Below, piece by piece: positions 9,943 through 17,469 of a DNA stretch of 44,692 bases. Numbering within the stretch: position 1 is the first letter of the stretch; each line of letters begins with the position of its first letter. The notes under the pieces are model-generated. The model did no database searches and had not been told where the DNA came from. It was given only the letters and a program-made list of their open reading frames with translations. Source of the stretch: an uncultured Bacteroidia bacterium (GTDB lineage: Bacteria; Bacteroidota; Bacteroidia; Bacteroidales; F082); contig CACXIM010000015.1 in the NCBI GenBank assembly GCA_902767725.1, forward strand, positions 1 to 44,692, written 5' to 3'. Made by a program: the position numbers and the translations under genes.

Positions 9943-9976
9943 CGAAAATACAACATTTTTATTGCAAAACTGCAAA
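9943..9976 (-). promoter_or_regulatory. Putative promoter of the porU-porU2 operon
   Basis: On the minus strand TTTG (9973-9976) is followed after 22 bases by TATTTTCG (9943-9950), one base off the Bacteroidota -7 consensus. The leader to the porU start would be about 70 nt. The call rests on consensus and spacing only. Confidence 0.4.
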
Positions 9977-10033
9977 TTAGTGCAACAAAAAAGTTTTTTT
10001 CCAAAAAACGTTCCCCGATTCAAAAAAAGTCCA

Positions 10034-10041
10034 TAAATTTG
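10034..10041 (+). promoter_or_regulatory. -7 promoter box for gldJ
   Basis: TAAATTTG matches the Bacteroidota -7 consensus exactly and lies 81 bases before the gldJ start, in the AT-rich divergent region shared with porU. No -33 TTTG at good spacing was seen. Confidence 0.5.
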
Positions 10042-10122
10042 CGTGATTTTTTTGAAAATAATTTGAGCGGCATACAATAAATGCCTCTCTTCCGAGTTTT
10101 AAGATAACAAATTTGAACAAAA

Positions 10123-11613
10123 ATGTATAGAAAACAAGGATTCAAGACACTAGCCATTATTGTTTTGGCTGGACTGTTTACTGTTTCATGCTCCAAGCAA
10201 TCTTCGCGCACAACGGGTTGGGCTTATAACGATGCCAACAACGGAGGCTTTGAAGTTACTGAAGTGAACGATCAGGAAATCGGTCCCGGCTTGATTGCCA
10301 TCGAAGGTGGAACTTTTGTGATGGGTGCCACAACCGACAACTTGACCTATTCTTGGGACAACTCAGCCCGTAAGGTCACCGTGCCTTCCTTCCTGATGGA
10401 CCGCACCGAAGTCAGCAATGTAGATTATCGCGAGTATATCTACTGGTTAAACCGCGTCTATGGACAAAACTATCCACAGGTAGTACGCAATGCCGCGCCC
10501 GACACGTTGGTCTGGCGTGACCGTTTGTCGTACAACGAGCCCATGGTGGAGATTTACTTCCGCCATCCTTCCTACAATGACTATCCGGTGGTGGGTGTCA
10601 CATGGGTGCAGGCCAACGACTACTGCGCTTGGCGTACCGACCGTGTCAACGAGTTGATGCTTGTTGATGCTGGTATCCTTGATTGGGACCCGACCCAACA
10701 AGATGAAGAAAACTTCAACACCGATGCATATCTTGCAGGACAGTATACTGGTAAGGTGAAGAACGGCAAGAAAGACCTCTCGAAAGGTGGAGATGGCGTA
10801 CGTAACGTCAGAATGGACGACGGCATTTTGCTGCCTTCCTATCGTCTGCCTACAGAAGCCGAATGGGAATATGCCGCTGTTGGTCTGGTGGGCAACACCA
10901 GCAACGAACTCGTCAGCGAACGCAAGGTGTATCCCTGGAATGGCGACGGTCTGCGCACCGACAACAAGAGATATATGGGTAGCTTCATGGCTAACTTCAA
11001 GAGAGGCCCTGGTGACTACATGGGTGTTGCCGGTAACCTGAACGACGGTGCCGCCCTGCCCGCTCCTGTGGGTTCCTACTGGCCCAATGACTATGGTCTG
11101 TACAACATGGCTGGCAATGTGGCCGAATGGTGCCAAGACGTTTATCGTCCGCTGTCTCACGAAGACGTGGCCGACTACAGCCCCTTCCGTGGTAACGTGT
11201 TCACTCGCAAGGCTGTTGACGATGAAGGCTTCCTGCTTCAGAAAGACTCCTTGGGTCGCATCCGCAGAGAGCCCATCCCTCAGGAAGAAGCTGCAAAGCG
11301 CCAAAACTACCGCACAAGCTTCAACTCCAACTATGACGACGGTGACTACATGTCAGCCATCCGTAACCGCTGGAGCGATCCTCAAGACGACCAAAGCGTG
11401 TTCACCAAGGAAATGTATGAAGCCGCGACGAATGATAATCCCGGTACGACCCTTATCAGCGACGAATCGAGAGTATACAAAGGCGGTTCATGGGCTGATG
11501 GTCCCTACTACCTGAGCCCTGGCACACGCCGTTACCTCAACCAAAACCAATCTGCCTCCACCATCGGCTTCCGCTGCGCGATGAACAAAGTGGGCAGCTC
11601 TTTTGCCAAGTAA
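10123..11613 (+). CDS. gldJ: GldJ-type lipoprotein (SUMF/FGE-sulfatase domain)
   Basis: A lipoprotein of 496 residues. The signal peptide ends in the lipobox FTVSC with C23 as lipidation site. The rest is a formylglycine-generating-enzyme-like (SUMF1) domain starting near IAIEGGTFVMGAT and ending with the typical SASTIGFRCAMN. In Bacteroidota this fold without enzymatic role is used by GldK, GldJ and PorK, which belong to the periplasmic ring and motor-associated part of T9SS and gliding. I call GldJ rather than GldK because it sits divergent to porU and next to murF, as gldJ does in flavobacteria, and not in a gldKLMN operon. Presence of gldJ does not prove gliding, since T9SS alone also uses these proteins. 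Confidence 0.85.
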   Translation: MYRKQGFKTLAIIVLAGLFTVSCSKQSSRTTGWAYNDANNGGFEVTEVNDQEIGPGLIAIEGGTFVMGATTDNLTYSWDNSARKVTVPSFLMDRTEVSNVDYREYIYWLNRVYGQNYPQVVRNAAPDTLVWRDRLSYNEPMVEIYFRHPSYNDYPVVGVTWVQANDYCAWRTDRVNELMLVDAGILDWDPTQQDEENFNTDAYLAGQYTGKVKNGKKDLSKGGDGVRNVRMDDGILLPSYRLPTEAEWEYAAVGLVGNTSNELVSERKVYPWNGDGLRTDNKRYMGSFMANFKRGPGDYMGVAGNLNDGAALPAPVGSYWPNDYGLYNMAGNVAEWCQDVYRPLSHEDVADYSPFRGNVFTRKAVDDEGFLLQKDSLGRIRREPIPQEEAAKRQNYRTSFNSNYDDGDYMSAIRNRWSDPQDDQSVFTKEMYEAATNDNPGTTLISDESRVYKGGSWADGPYYLSPGTRRYLNQNQSASTIGFRCAMNKVGSSFAK

Positions 11614-11644
11614 ATAGTAATAGATTCTTTTTCATGATAGCTTT

Positions 11645-11672
11645 GAAGCCGTTTGATCCGTCAGGCGGCTTC
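11645..11672 (+). terminator. Intrinsic terminator after gldJ
   Basis: The 7-bp stem GAAGCCG / CGGCTTC with a 14-nt loop is followed by TTTCATT. It lies 31 bases after the gldJ stop and separates gldJ from murF. Confidence 0.7.
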
Positions 11673-11722
11673 TTTCATTAAAAGCATAGGGCCTGTCGAA
11701 GGGCCCAAACCCATAAACACCC

Positions 11723-13000
11723 ATGATAGAAACAATATATCAATATTACCTCAAGGCCCATAAAGTCTCTACCGACAGCCGCAAGATAGAAAAAGATGCT
11801 GTCTTTTTCGCCCTCAAAGGCGAGAACTTCGACGCCAACGACTTCGCCCTGCAAGTGGCAGAACAAGGTGTGGCAAGTCTGGTCGTCGCCGACCGCAAGG
11901 ACCTGCCCCATCACGAACGCATTCTCATTGTTGACAATGCTTTAAAAACTTTGCAAGACTTGGCTGCCTACCACCGTCAACAGAGCAAAGCCACGGTACT
12001 CAGCATCACCGGCACCAACGGCAAAACGACCACCAAGGAACTCGTTTCAGCGGTACTGGCCAAGAAGTATAAAATAATCCACACCATAGGCAACCTCAAC
12101 AACCACATTGGTGTGCCGCTCACCCTGCTGAGCATCAAGCCCGAGACCGAGATTGCCGTCGTGGAGATGGGTGCCAACCATCCTGGCGAAATCGACTTCC
12201 TCTGCAAGATTGCCAACCCCGACTATGGCCTCATCACCAACATCGGAAAAGCGCATTTGGAAGGCTTCGGTAGCTTCGAGGGCGTCATCAAGACCAAGAC
12301 CGAACTCTACAGGCATATTAAAGCCAACGGAAAAGCCGTTTTCGTCAACCAAGGCAACCCGCTGCTTTGGGAGCAATCTGAGGGGCAAGAACGCATCAGC
12401 TATGGTAGGCACTGCGCTGCCTTCTGCCCTGTCGTCCCTGCTGCCTGCAACCCATATTTGAGTGTCGGCTGGAGGCATCACCTCATCCAGACCCATCTCG
12501 TGGGCAGCTACAACTTCGAGAATGTGGCCGCTGCCATTGGCGTGGGACAGTATTTCGGAGTGGATGAGAATGCCATCATCGAGGCCTTGGAGGCCTACAC
12601 GCCCACCAACAGCCGCTCGCAGGTGGTTGAGACACAGAATAACCGCGTCATCATGGATGCCTACAACGCTAACCCCACCTCCATGCGCGCCGCCTTGATT
12701 AACTTCGCCCGAATCTGTGGTGAGCAACACCTATTAATATTAGGTGACATGCGTGAGTTGGGTACGGCTTCCGAAGAAGAGCACCGCAACATCCTGGATT
12801 TGATGAAGGAGTTGAAATTTAAAGAGGCTTTGTTGGTCGGATCGAACTTCAGTGCTTTCAACGAAAATCCTGATTGGAAGACCTTCGCAAAGGTGGAAGA
12901 CTTGTGCCAATATCTTGAGGGCCAGCCCATCATCGGAAAGACCATACTCGTCAAAGGCTCGCATAGTGTGCAACTTGAGAAAGTATTACCATTATTGTGA
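11723..13000 (+). CDS. murF: UDP-MurNAc-tripeptide--D-Ala-D-Ala ligase MurF
   Basis: A cytoplasmic Mur ligase of 425 residues that adds D-Ala-D-Ala to the UDP-MurNAc tripeptide, the last cytoplasmic step of the peptidoglycan precursor. The three-domain plan is visible: an N-terminal substrate domain with VSTDSRKIEKDAVFFALKGE, the central ATPase with the P-loop GTNGKTT at residues 97-103 and VVEMGANHPGEI, and a C-terminal domain with DAYNANPTSM and LILGDMRELG. The last two motifs separate MurF from MurE. Length is normal. It follows gldJ in the same direction after a terminator and precedes anmK, forming a small cell-wall group. Confidence 0.95.
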   Translation: MIETIYQYYLKAHKVSTDSRKIEKDAVFFALKGENFDANDFALQVAEQGVASLVVADRKDLPHHERILIVDNALKTLQDLAAYHRQQSKATVLSITGTNGKTTTKELVSAVLAKKYKIIHTIGNLNNHIGVPLTLLSIKPETEIAVVEMGANHPGEIDFLCKIANPDYGLITNIGKAHLEGFGSFEGVIKTKTELYRHIKANGKAVFVNQGNPLLWEQSEGQERISYGRHCAAFCPVVPAACNPYLSVGWRHHLIQTHLVGSYNFENVAAAIGVGQYFGVDENAIIEALEAYTPTNSRSQVVETQNNRVIMDAYNANPTSMRAALINFARICGEQHLLILGDMRELGTASEEEHRNILDLMKELKFKEALLVGSNFSAFNENPDWKTFAKVEDLCQYLEGQPIIGKTILVKGSHSVQLEKVLPLL

Positions 13001-13015
13001 CGAATATCTACCCTC

Positions 13016-13110
13016 AAACCGTCATTGCGGGCTTGACCCGCAATCTCCTTAGCGAAAAGGATACGTCTTCGCACTCAGGAGATGGCGGATGTTCCTCCGC
13101 ATGACGGTTT
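13016..13110. repeat. MITE-like inverted repeat between murF and anmK
   Basis: About 95 bp whose ends form an imperfect inverted repeat. The outer ten bases, AAACCGTCAT and ATGACGGTTT, match perfectly, and similarity continues inward for about 34 bases to ATCTCCT / AGGAGAT. Each arm also has an internal hairpin (TTGCGGG with CCCGCAA on the left). It begins 15 bases after the murF stop. No open frame is present. The pattern resembles non-autonomous palindromic elements widespread in bacterial genomes. Confidence 0.7.
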
Positions 13111-13147
13111 AAGTTAAAAGATTATTACACTCGTTAAAACACCGCCA

Positions 13148-14203
13148 ATGAAAGAAACCATCGCCATAGGACTCATGTCGGGCAGCTCGCTGGACGGGCT
13201 GGATATCGCCCTCGTGAGATTCCAGGAAGAGGACGACAAATATCACTTCCAAATCTTGCAAGCCGAGACCCTACCCTATCCCAAATACTGGACCGATCAT
13301 CTCTCTGAAGCCTTTCACAAGCAACCTAAAGACTTAGTGCAACTAGACAAGGACTATGGCAAATACCTAGGCGAACAAGTGTTGGCTTTTGCCAAGAAGC
13401 ACAATGTCGCACCTGACTTTGTTGCTTCGCACGGCCACACCATCTTCCACCGTCCCGAGGAGCATTACACACTTCAAATCGGCGATGGACAAGAGTTGGC
13501 CAAAGCCTGTGGCTTTATGGTCATCAACGACTTTCGCAGCGAGGATGTCAGCAAGGGCGGACAAGGCGCGCCACTCGTTCCCATTGGTGACAAATTCCTC
13601 TTTGGCGACTATGAGATCTGCCTCAACATCGGTGGCATCGCCAACGTCTCCTACGATGAAGACGGCAAGCGCATCGCCTTCGACCTCTGCATTGCCAACC
13701 AAGCCCTCAACTACCTTGCCCAGATGAAAGGTCTACCTTATGACCGCGACGGCGAGCTGGCACGTAGCGGCGAGGTCGACATTACGCTGCTGAAACAGCT
13801 GAACAGGAATCCTTTTTATGGGCTGTACCCACCCAAGTCATTGGGAAGAGAGTTCTTCGAAGCGAACCAGAAAGAGCTCTTGCAAGGCCTCTCCGTGCCA
13901 GATTTGTTGGCCACTTTTGTAGAGCACATCGCCTTGCAAATCGCATTGGGAGTGAGCCATCTGCCCAAGGGAAAGATCCTCGTCACCGGTGGCGGTGCGA
14001 GGAATAAGTTCCTTATGGAACGCTTGCAAGCCCGCAGCTCGCACGAAGTCATCATCCCCGACAAGATGATTATCGACTACAAGGAGGCTTTAGTCTTTGC
14101 TTTCCTTGGACTTTTGAGACTGGAGGGGAAGACCAATGTGATGGCTTCGGTAACTGGAGCTGAGAGTGACAGTTGCAGCGGGCGGATTTGGAAACCCTGC
14201 TAA
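13148..14203 (+). CDS. anmK: Anhydro-N-acetylmuramic acid kinase AnmK
   Basis: A protein of 351 residues, near the usual 360-370 of the family. AnmK phosphorylates and opens 1,6-anhydroMurNAc, returning cell-wall turnover products to MurNAc-6-phosphate. The N-terminus IGLMSGSSLDGLDIALV is the hallmark phosphate-binding segment of the family. Further in are GGIANVSY and VTGGGARNKFLMERL, which are the ASKHA-fold nucleotide-binding parts. The start ATG at 13148 places the motif at residue 6, as expected. It follows murF across the palindromic element, so a common transcript is possible but not shown. Confidence 0.94.
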   Translation: MKETIAIGLMSGSSLDGLDIALVRFQEEDDKYHFQILQAETLPYPKYWTDHLSEAFHKQPKDLVQLDKDYGKYLGEQVLAFAKKHNVAPDFVASHGHTIFHRPEEHYTLQIGDGQELAKACGFMVINDFRSEDVSKGGQGAPLVPIGDKFLFGDYEICLNIGGIANVSYDEDGKRIAFDLCIANQALNYLAQMKGLPYDRDGELARSGEVDITLLKQLNRNPFYGLYPPKSLGREFFEANQKELLQGLSVPDLLATFVEHIALQIALGVSHLPKGKILVTGGGARNKFLMERLQARSSHEVIIPDKMIIDYKEALVFAFLGLLRLEGKTNVMASVTGAESDSCSGRIWKPC

Positions 14204-14343
14204 AGCATTCTGCTTCTTACTCATTTACAGCAATATATCCGACAGCAAACGACAACAAACGACTGCTGTCGACTACAAACGTTTGTTCAACGGCTTTGTC
14301 TTGACAAGGTTTGCATCTTTGCGGTATTAAAACTAATAAGAAT

Positions 14344-15336
14344 ATGGCAAAGAAAGAAACCAACACAAAACTTGAAATCACAATTTGTGACATCAAAGGC
14401 ATTGACAGTATCAATATAGAATCTTTGATACGCGTAATAAGAGGCCAACAGGTGATGCTTGATTCTGATTTGGCGATGCTGTATGGTGTTGAAACCAAGA
14501 GATTGAACGAACAGGTGAAACGAAATCTCAATCGTTTTCCGGAGGATTTCATGTTTCAACTCACTCATGATGAGGCAGTTCGTCTAAGGTCACAAATTGT
14601 TACCTTAAACGAAGAGAAATATTCTTTAAGGTCGCAAATTGCGACCTTAAACGAGGAAGAAGTAATCTTGAAGTCGCAAATTGCGACATCAAGTTGGGGA
14701 GGCACTCGAAAACTTCCCTATGCCTTCACCCGCAATGGCATCGCCATGCTCAGCAGTGTATTAAGGTCTGATACTGCTGTGGAAGTCAACATCCGCATCA
14801 TGCGCGCATTTACCATGATTCCGCAACTCGTCAATCACAACACGCAGATTATTGAGCGCATCTTCAACATTGAGCAGCATCAACAAGAAACAGACAAAAC
14901 GATTAAGGTTATTCTTGATAGAATCGAGGACGTTAGTCCAAAACTCCTCCCCGAGCAAGTCTTCCCAACCGGTTGCGTCTGGGATGCATGGACTTACATC
15001 TCCGACCTCGTTCGTAGTGCCCGAAAAAGGATTGTCCTGATTGACAACTTCGTTGACGACCGAGTACTCTCGATGTTCACCAAACGAGCCGATGGCGTTT
15101 CGGCGACCATCCACACTCGGCATAATGAGCAATTCCTCACAGACCTAAAAAAGCACAACGCCCAATATCCCGAAATCGAGTTCATCCAACTGCCCCACCG
15201 AAACCACGACCGTTTCCTGATCATGGATGACCAAGTCTATCTATTAGGTGCCAGTCTGAAGGATATGGGGACGGGCCTTTGCGCGGTTACTGAGATGAGC
15301 ATTACGCCGGAGGTGATTTTGGGAATGGTAAAGTGA
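14344..15336 (+). CDS. ORF6N domain protein with PLD-like C-terminal region
   Basis: A protein of 330 residues; ATG 14344 (MAKKETNTK) is preferred to an upstream TTG at 14311. Residues about 25-145 form an ORF6N domain, a DNA-binding module common in phage antirepressors: IRGQQVMLDSDLAMLYGVET, RFPEDFMFQLT and later PYAFTRNGIAMLSSVL. Inside it is an unusual insertion, a 14-residue repeat (LRSQIATLNEE...) in two full copies plus a partial one. The C-terminal part carries HDRFLIMDD, an HxR(x4)D variant of the phospholipase D HKD motif, plus YLLGASLKDMG, known from chromosomal ORF6N proteins of Bacteroidota. The role is unknown; a nucleic-acid function is an inference. It stands alone between anmK and unrelated genes and may be of phage descent. 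Confidence 0.82.
   Translation: MAKKETNTKLEITICDIKGIDSINIESLIRVIRGQQVMLDSDLAMLYGVETKRLNEQVKRNLNRFPEDFMFQLTHDEAVRLRSQIVTLNEEKYSLRSQIATLNEEEVILKSQIATSSWGGTRKLPYAFTRNGIAMLSSVLRSDTAVEVNIRIMRAFTMIPQLVNHNTQIIERIFNIEQHQQETDKTIKVILDRIEDVSPKLLPEQVFPTGCVWDAWTYISDLVRSARKRIVLIDNFVDDRVLSMFTKRADGVSATIHTRHNEQFLTDLKKHNAQYPEIEFIQLPHRNHDRFLIMDDQVYLLGASLKDMGTGLCAVTEMSITPEVILGMVK
14584..14694 (+). repeat. 42-nt in-frame tandem repeat with internal palindrome
   Basis: Units at 14584-14625 and 14626-14667 are followed by a partial third from 14668. Each unit encodes 14 residues, so copy number can change without frameshift. Unit 2 opens with a palindrome of two perfect 12-bp arms around one base (14626-14650); units 1 and 3 hold imperfect versions. 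Confidence 0.85.
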
Positions 15337-15341
15337 GAAAA

Positions 15342-15370
15342 AAAGGCTCCGCCTATTCGACGAAGCCTTT
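15342..15370. terminator. Intrinsic terminator after the ORF6N gene
   Basis: The stem AAAGGCT / AGCCTTT has an A-tract before it and a short T-run after it, so it could serve both strands. It lies directly after the ORF6N stop, between convergent genes. Confidence 0.65.
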
Positions 15371-15399
15371 ATAATACACACGTAGTTTTTCGTTTAGAC

Positions 15400-15430
15400 T
15401 AGTAGAGACGTAGCGCGCTACGTCTCAACA
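15400..15430. repeat. 31-nt palindromic intergenic repeat, GAGACG family, copy 2
   Basis: This is the inverse-oriented relative of the element at 1110-1140. The flanks TAGTAGAGACG and CGTCTCAACA are the same as there when read on the opposite strand, while the core is TAGCGCGCTA. It lies beside a terminator between convergent genes, as copy 1 does. Confidence 0.75.
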
Positions 15431-15432
15431 AA

Positions 15433-16110
15433 TTACAGATTCACCGTAACATTTCCCTCAAATTCGCCAGTGCTGACATTAACAACTTGCACCTGAACGT
15501 AGCTATAATCAATGGTAACGCTAATGAAATAGCCCACGGCAGAGAAATTATTTCCTTTCACTGTGGTATTTGGATTATATATGCCACTTTGTTGGTCTTG
15601 TTGTTCTCTATAAAGCTTTTCCAGTTTTTCTTTTGCAACCACTTTGTATCCTCTACCAATAAGATAGTCGATGATGTTACTTTTTACCACCTCTCTTTGG
15701 AATTGTTCGTCATAAACGCTAATTCTGTCTAAAGCAAATCGACTGCCATCGTAAATCTCACGTGTAACTTGATTGATGGCTTCATACACTTTTTGCATTA
15801 CTGCATCTGGTAATTCCACAATAGTATAGCTATAATAGTAAGAAACAGAGCCGTCAGAATTGATTTTCAAGTCTCCTTTTGTAAGGTTACGAATGCCTAC
15901 ATTCTTGCTGGGATAGTTTTGTTTAGCTTCTCGCAATGCAGCATTATACGCATACTGATAAGAATCATGCCCGCCTCTAGTTTGAATGTTACTTCCAAGC
16001 ACGACTTCTTTTTGTTGGGGTGGCCTTTGTGCTTTGTTAAAATCCTCTTGTGCCATTGTTTGAGCCATGCCGAGTATGATGGCTATAGCTAATAATAATA
16101 GTTTCTTCAT
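15433..16110 (-). CDS. Secreted protein of unknown function, tandem paralogue B
   Basis: A protein of 225 residues with a signal peptide (MKKLLLLAIAIILGMAQTMA). The C-terminal half (VVAKEKLEKLYREQQDQQSG, then NNFSAVGYFISV and VQVVNVSTGEFEGN) is nearly repeated in the gene just upstream. This half loosely recalls CsgG/LpoB-type proteins, where a degenerate LEKLLEEQ...SG segment precedes strands ending in a TGE motif. That is a fold guess, not an identification. No lipobox is visible, so it is probably periplasmic. The start is 12 bases from the stop of the upstream paralogue, so the pair is almost surely one operon created by tandem duplication. Confidence 0.7.
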   Translation of the reverse strand: MKKLLLLAIAIILGMAQTMAQEDFNKAQRPPQQKEVVLGSNIQTRGGHDSYQYAYNAALREAKQNYPSKNVGIRNLTKGDLKINSDGSVSYYYSYTIVELPDAVMQKVYEAINQVTREIYDGSRFALDRISVYDEQFQREVVKSNIIDYLIGRGYKVVAKEKLEKLYREQQDQQSGIYNPNTTVKGNNFSAVGYFISVTIDYSYVQVQVVNVSTGEFEGNVTVNL

Positions 16111-16122
16111 ATTCGTTTGTGT

Positions 16123-16827
16123 TTAAAAATATTCTGTTGCATTTCCTTCATATTCTCCCGTGCTTACATTGACTACTTGAACTCTTATGGAAGTTTCCGT
16201 GACCTTCACATTGATGAAATATCCAACAGCAGAAAAATTGTTTTCTTGCACGGTTGTTTTTTCATTATAAATGCCGCTTTGTTGGTCTTGTTGCTCTTTG
16301 TACAATTTTTCAAGGTATTCTTTTGCTACCACCCTATATCCCTTTTCTAGTATAACATCTATAATATGGTCTTTGAACGTTTCTTTGTCCATACTATTTG
16401 TGACATTTATTTGGTCTATAGCCGTTCTCGATCCCTCAGGCACAGATTGCATTGCTTTATTAATGGCAGGTAATAATTTGGTATAGCTATCTTCTGCAGG
16501 GTTAATAGTATAGACAACTTTACCAACAGCAGGACCATAATAGACACCATAACCCCAAGGATTAGAAACTTTGAATTTGCCGACCTCCAGCTCTCTTATA
16601 TCAACATCTTTATCTGGAAATTGATTTTGTGCATGTTTTTTTAGTACTCTATACCATCCCTCTTTTGTTGCATAGTTTATCATAACACCATCTTCCCTAT
16701 ACTCCTCTACTGAAATAGTTTCCAACACTCTCTCGTCCTTTTTGGGAGAAGCATAATACTGTGCATACCCCCAATTGCACATTCCAACCAAACAGGCTGC
16801 AATGAAGAATTTTGTTACTTTTTTCAT
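16123..16827 (-). CDS. Secreted protein of unknown function, tandem paralogue A
   Basis: A protein of 234 residues when started at ATG 16827, which gives a proper signal peptide (MKKVTKFFIAACLVGMCNWG, with cleavage probably after YAQ). An in-frame ATG at 17016 would add 63 residues that contain no signal and cross a terminator-like hairpin, so I reject it. The second half (VVAKEYLEKLYKEQQDQQSG, NNFSAVGYFINV, VQVVNVSTGEYEGN) matches the downstream paralogue closely; the N-terminal halves have diverged. A CsgG/LpoB-like fold is possible on the same weak grounds. The likely -7 box lies some 330 nt upstream, leaving an unusually long leader. Confidence 0.7.
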   Translation of the reverse strand: MKKVTKFFIAACLVGMCNWGYAQYYASPKKDERVLETISVEEYREDGVMINYATKEGWYRVLKKHAQNQFPDKDVDIRELEVGKFKVSNPWGYGVYYGPAVGKVVYTINPAEDSYTKLLPAINKAMQSVPEGSRTAIDQINVTNSMDKETFKDHIIDVILEKGYRVVAKEYLEKLYKEQQDQQSGIYNEKTTVQENNFSAVGYFINVKVTETSIRVQVVNVSTGEYEGNATEYF

Positions 16828-17160
16828 TTTCTTGTGATTTTGATTGTTATTACTTGTTTGATTGACTAGTTCCTTTTTCCAACAAGCACAAAAAAAGCGT
16901 GAAACTTCCTTGTTTCCCGCTCCTATAGGTATTTGGCGTAACCCGATGTATACAAGAAATAAGTCTATCTCACGCCAACACGCGAGCATCTTGACTAAAA
17001 CTTTATACATCTTCATTGTAAAATCGCCAAATTTTATAGGAGAAGAATTCAGTTTTAATGCTGTTATTTATGTCGTTTCATTTCACGCAATCCTGCGCTT
17101 TTATTGCATATTCGTTTCGTTTTTATGGGTTACTGTTTGTGTTTTATCGGGGCAAAATTA
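16828..17160 (-). promoter_or_regulatory. Long 5' leader or small RNA upstream of the paralogue pair
   Basis: On the minus strand TAATTTTG (17153-17160) fits the Bacteroidota -7 box. Transcription from it would give about 320 nt before ATG 16827. Within the leader, an inverted repeat pairs TTGGCGT with ACGCCAA near 16934-16979. A further hairpin at about 16897-16920 (GCGGGAAAC / GTTTCACGC, one mismatch) is followed by seven Ts, like an intrinsic terminator. The product could be a roughly 260-nt small RNA or an attenuated leader. The remaining stretch 17161-17409 shows no convincing gene, only a weak hairpin near 17371-17386. Confidence 0.4.
16888..16920 (-). terminator. Terminator-like hairpin in the leader of paralogue A
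   Basis: Read on the minus strand, a 9-bp stem with one G-A mismatch and a 6-nt loop is followed by seven Ts. It lies about 65 nt before the start codon of the downstream gene, in the same orientation. Confidence 0.5.
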
Positions 17161-17409
17161 CACATTTTTTCAAAGTTGCAAGGATTTGGATGCGCTTTTT
17201 CATTGATTTTTGTTTCAACATTGTATAGAATAACGTTTCAGTACTTGCTGGCGAAGCAATGCAGTATACTCGCTAGACAATAAACTCAGTGGAATCTATC
17301 ATTACAACCGTGATTCCGACAAATATCGTTTACCCAACTAACCGAAAAAAGCAAGAAATAGGTTAGTCGATTAACCGATTTTTTGATAAAAAATAAGGTG
17401 CCACTAAAG

Positions 17410-17442
17410 TTTGTAGGTATTACACTGAATTTTGTATTTTTG
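17410..17442 (+). promoter_or_regulatory. Promoter of the glycan cluster
   Basis: TTTG (17410-17413), 21 bases, then TATTTTTG (17435-17442): a full match in sequence and spacing to the Bacteroidota -33/-7 promoter. It places the transcription start near 17448 and supports a flippase start codon downstream of that point. Confidence 0.7.
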
Positions 17443-17469
17443 CGTTGCATAAGAGTAAATGATAAACCG

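Noticed and set aside
11690-11706. Second terminator GGGCC/GGCCC before murF
   Set aside because: Short stem with no T-tract; probably only a fragment of the TGTCGAAG repeat type.
16828-17016. 63-residue N-terminal extension of paralogue A
   Set aside because: It would bury the signal peptide and crosses a terminator-like hairpin.
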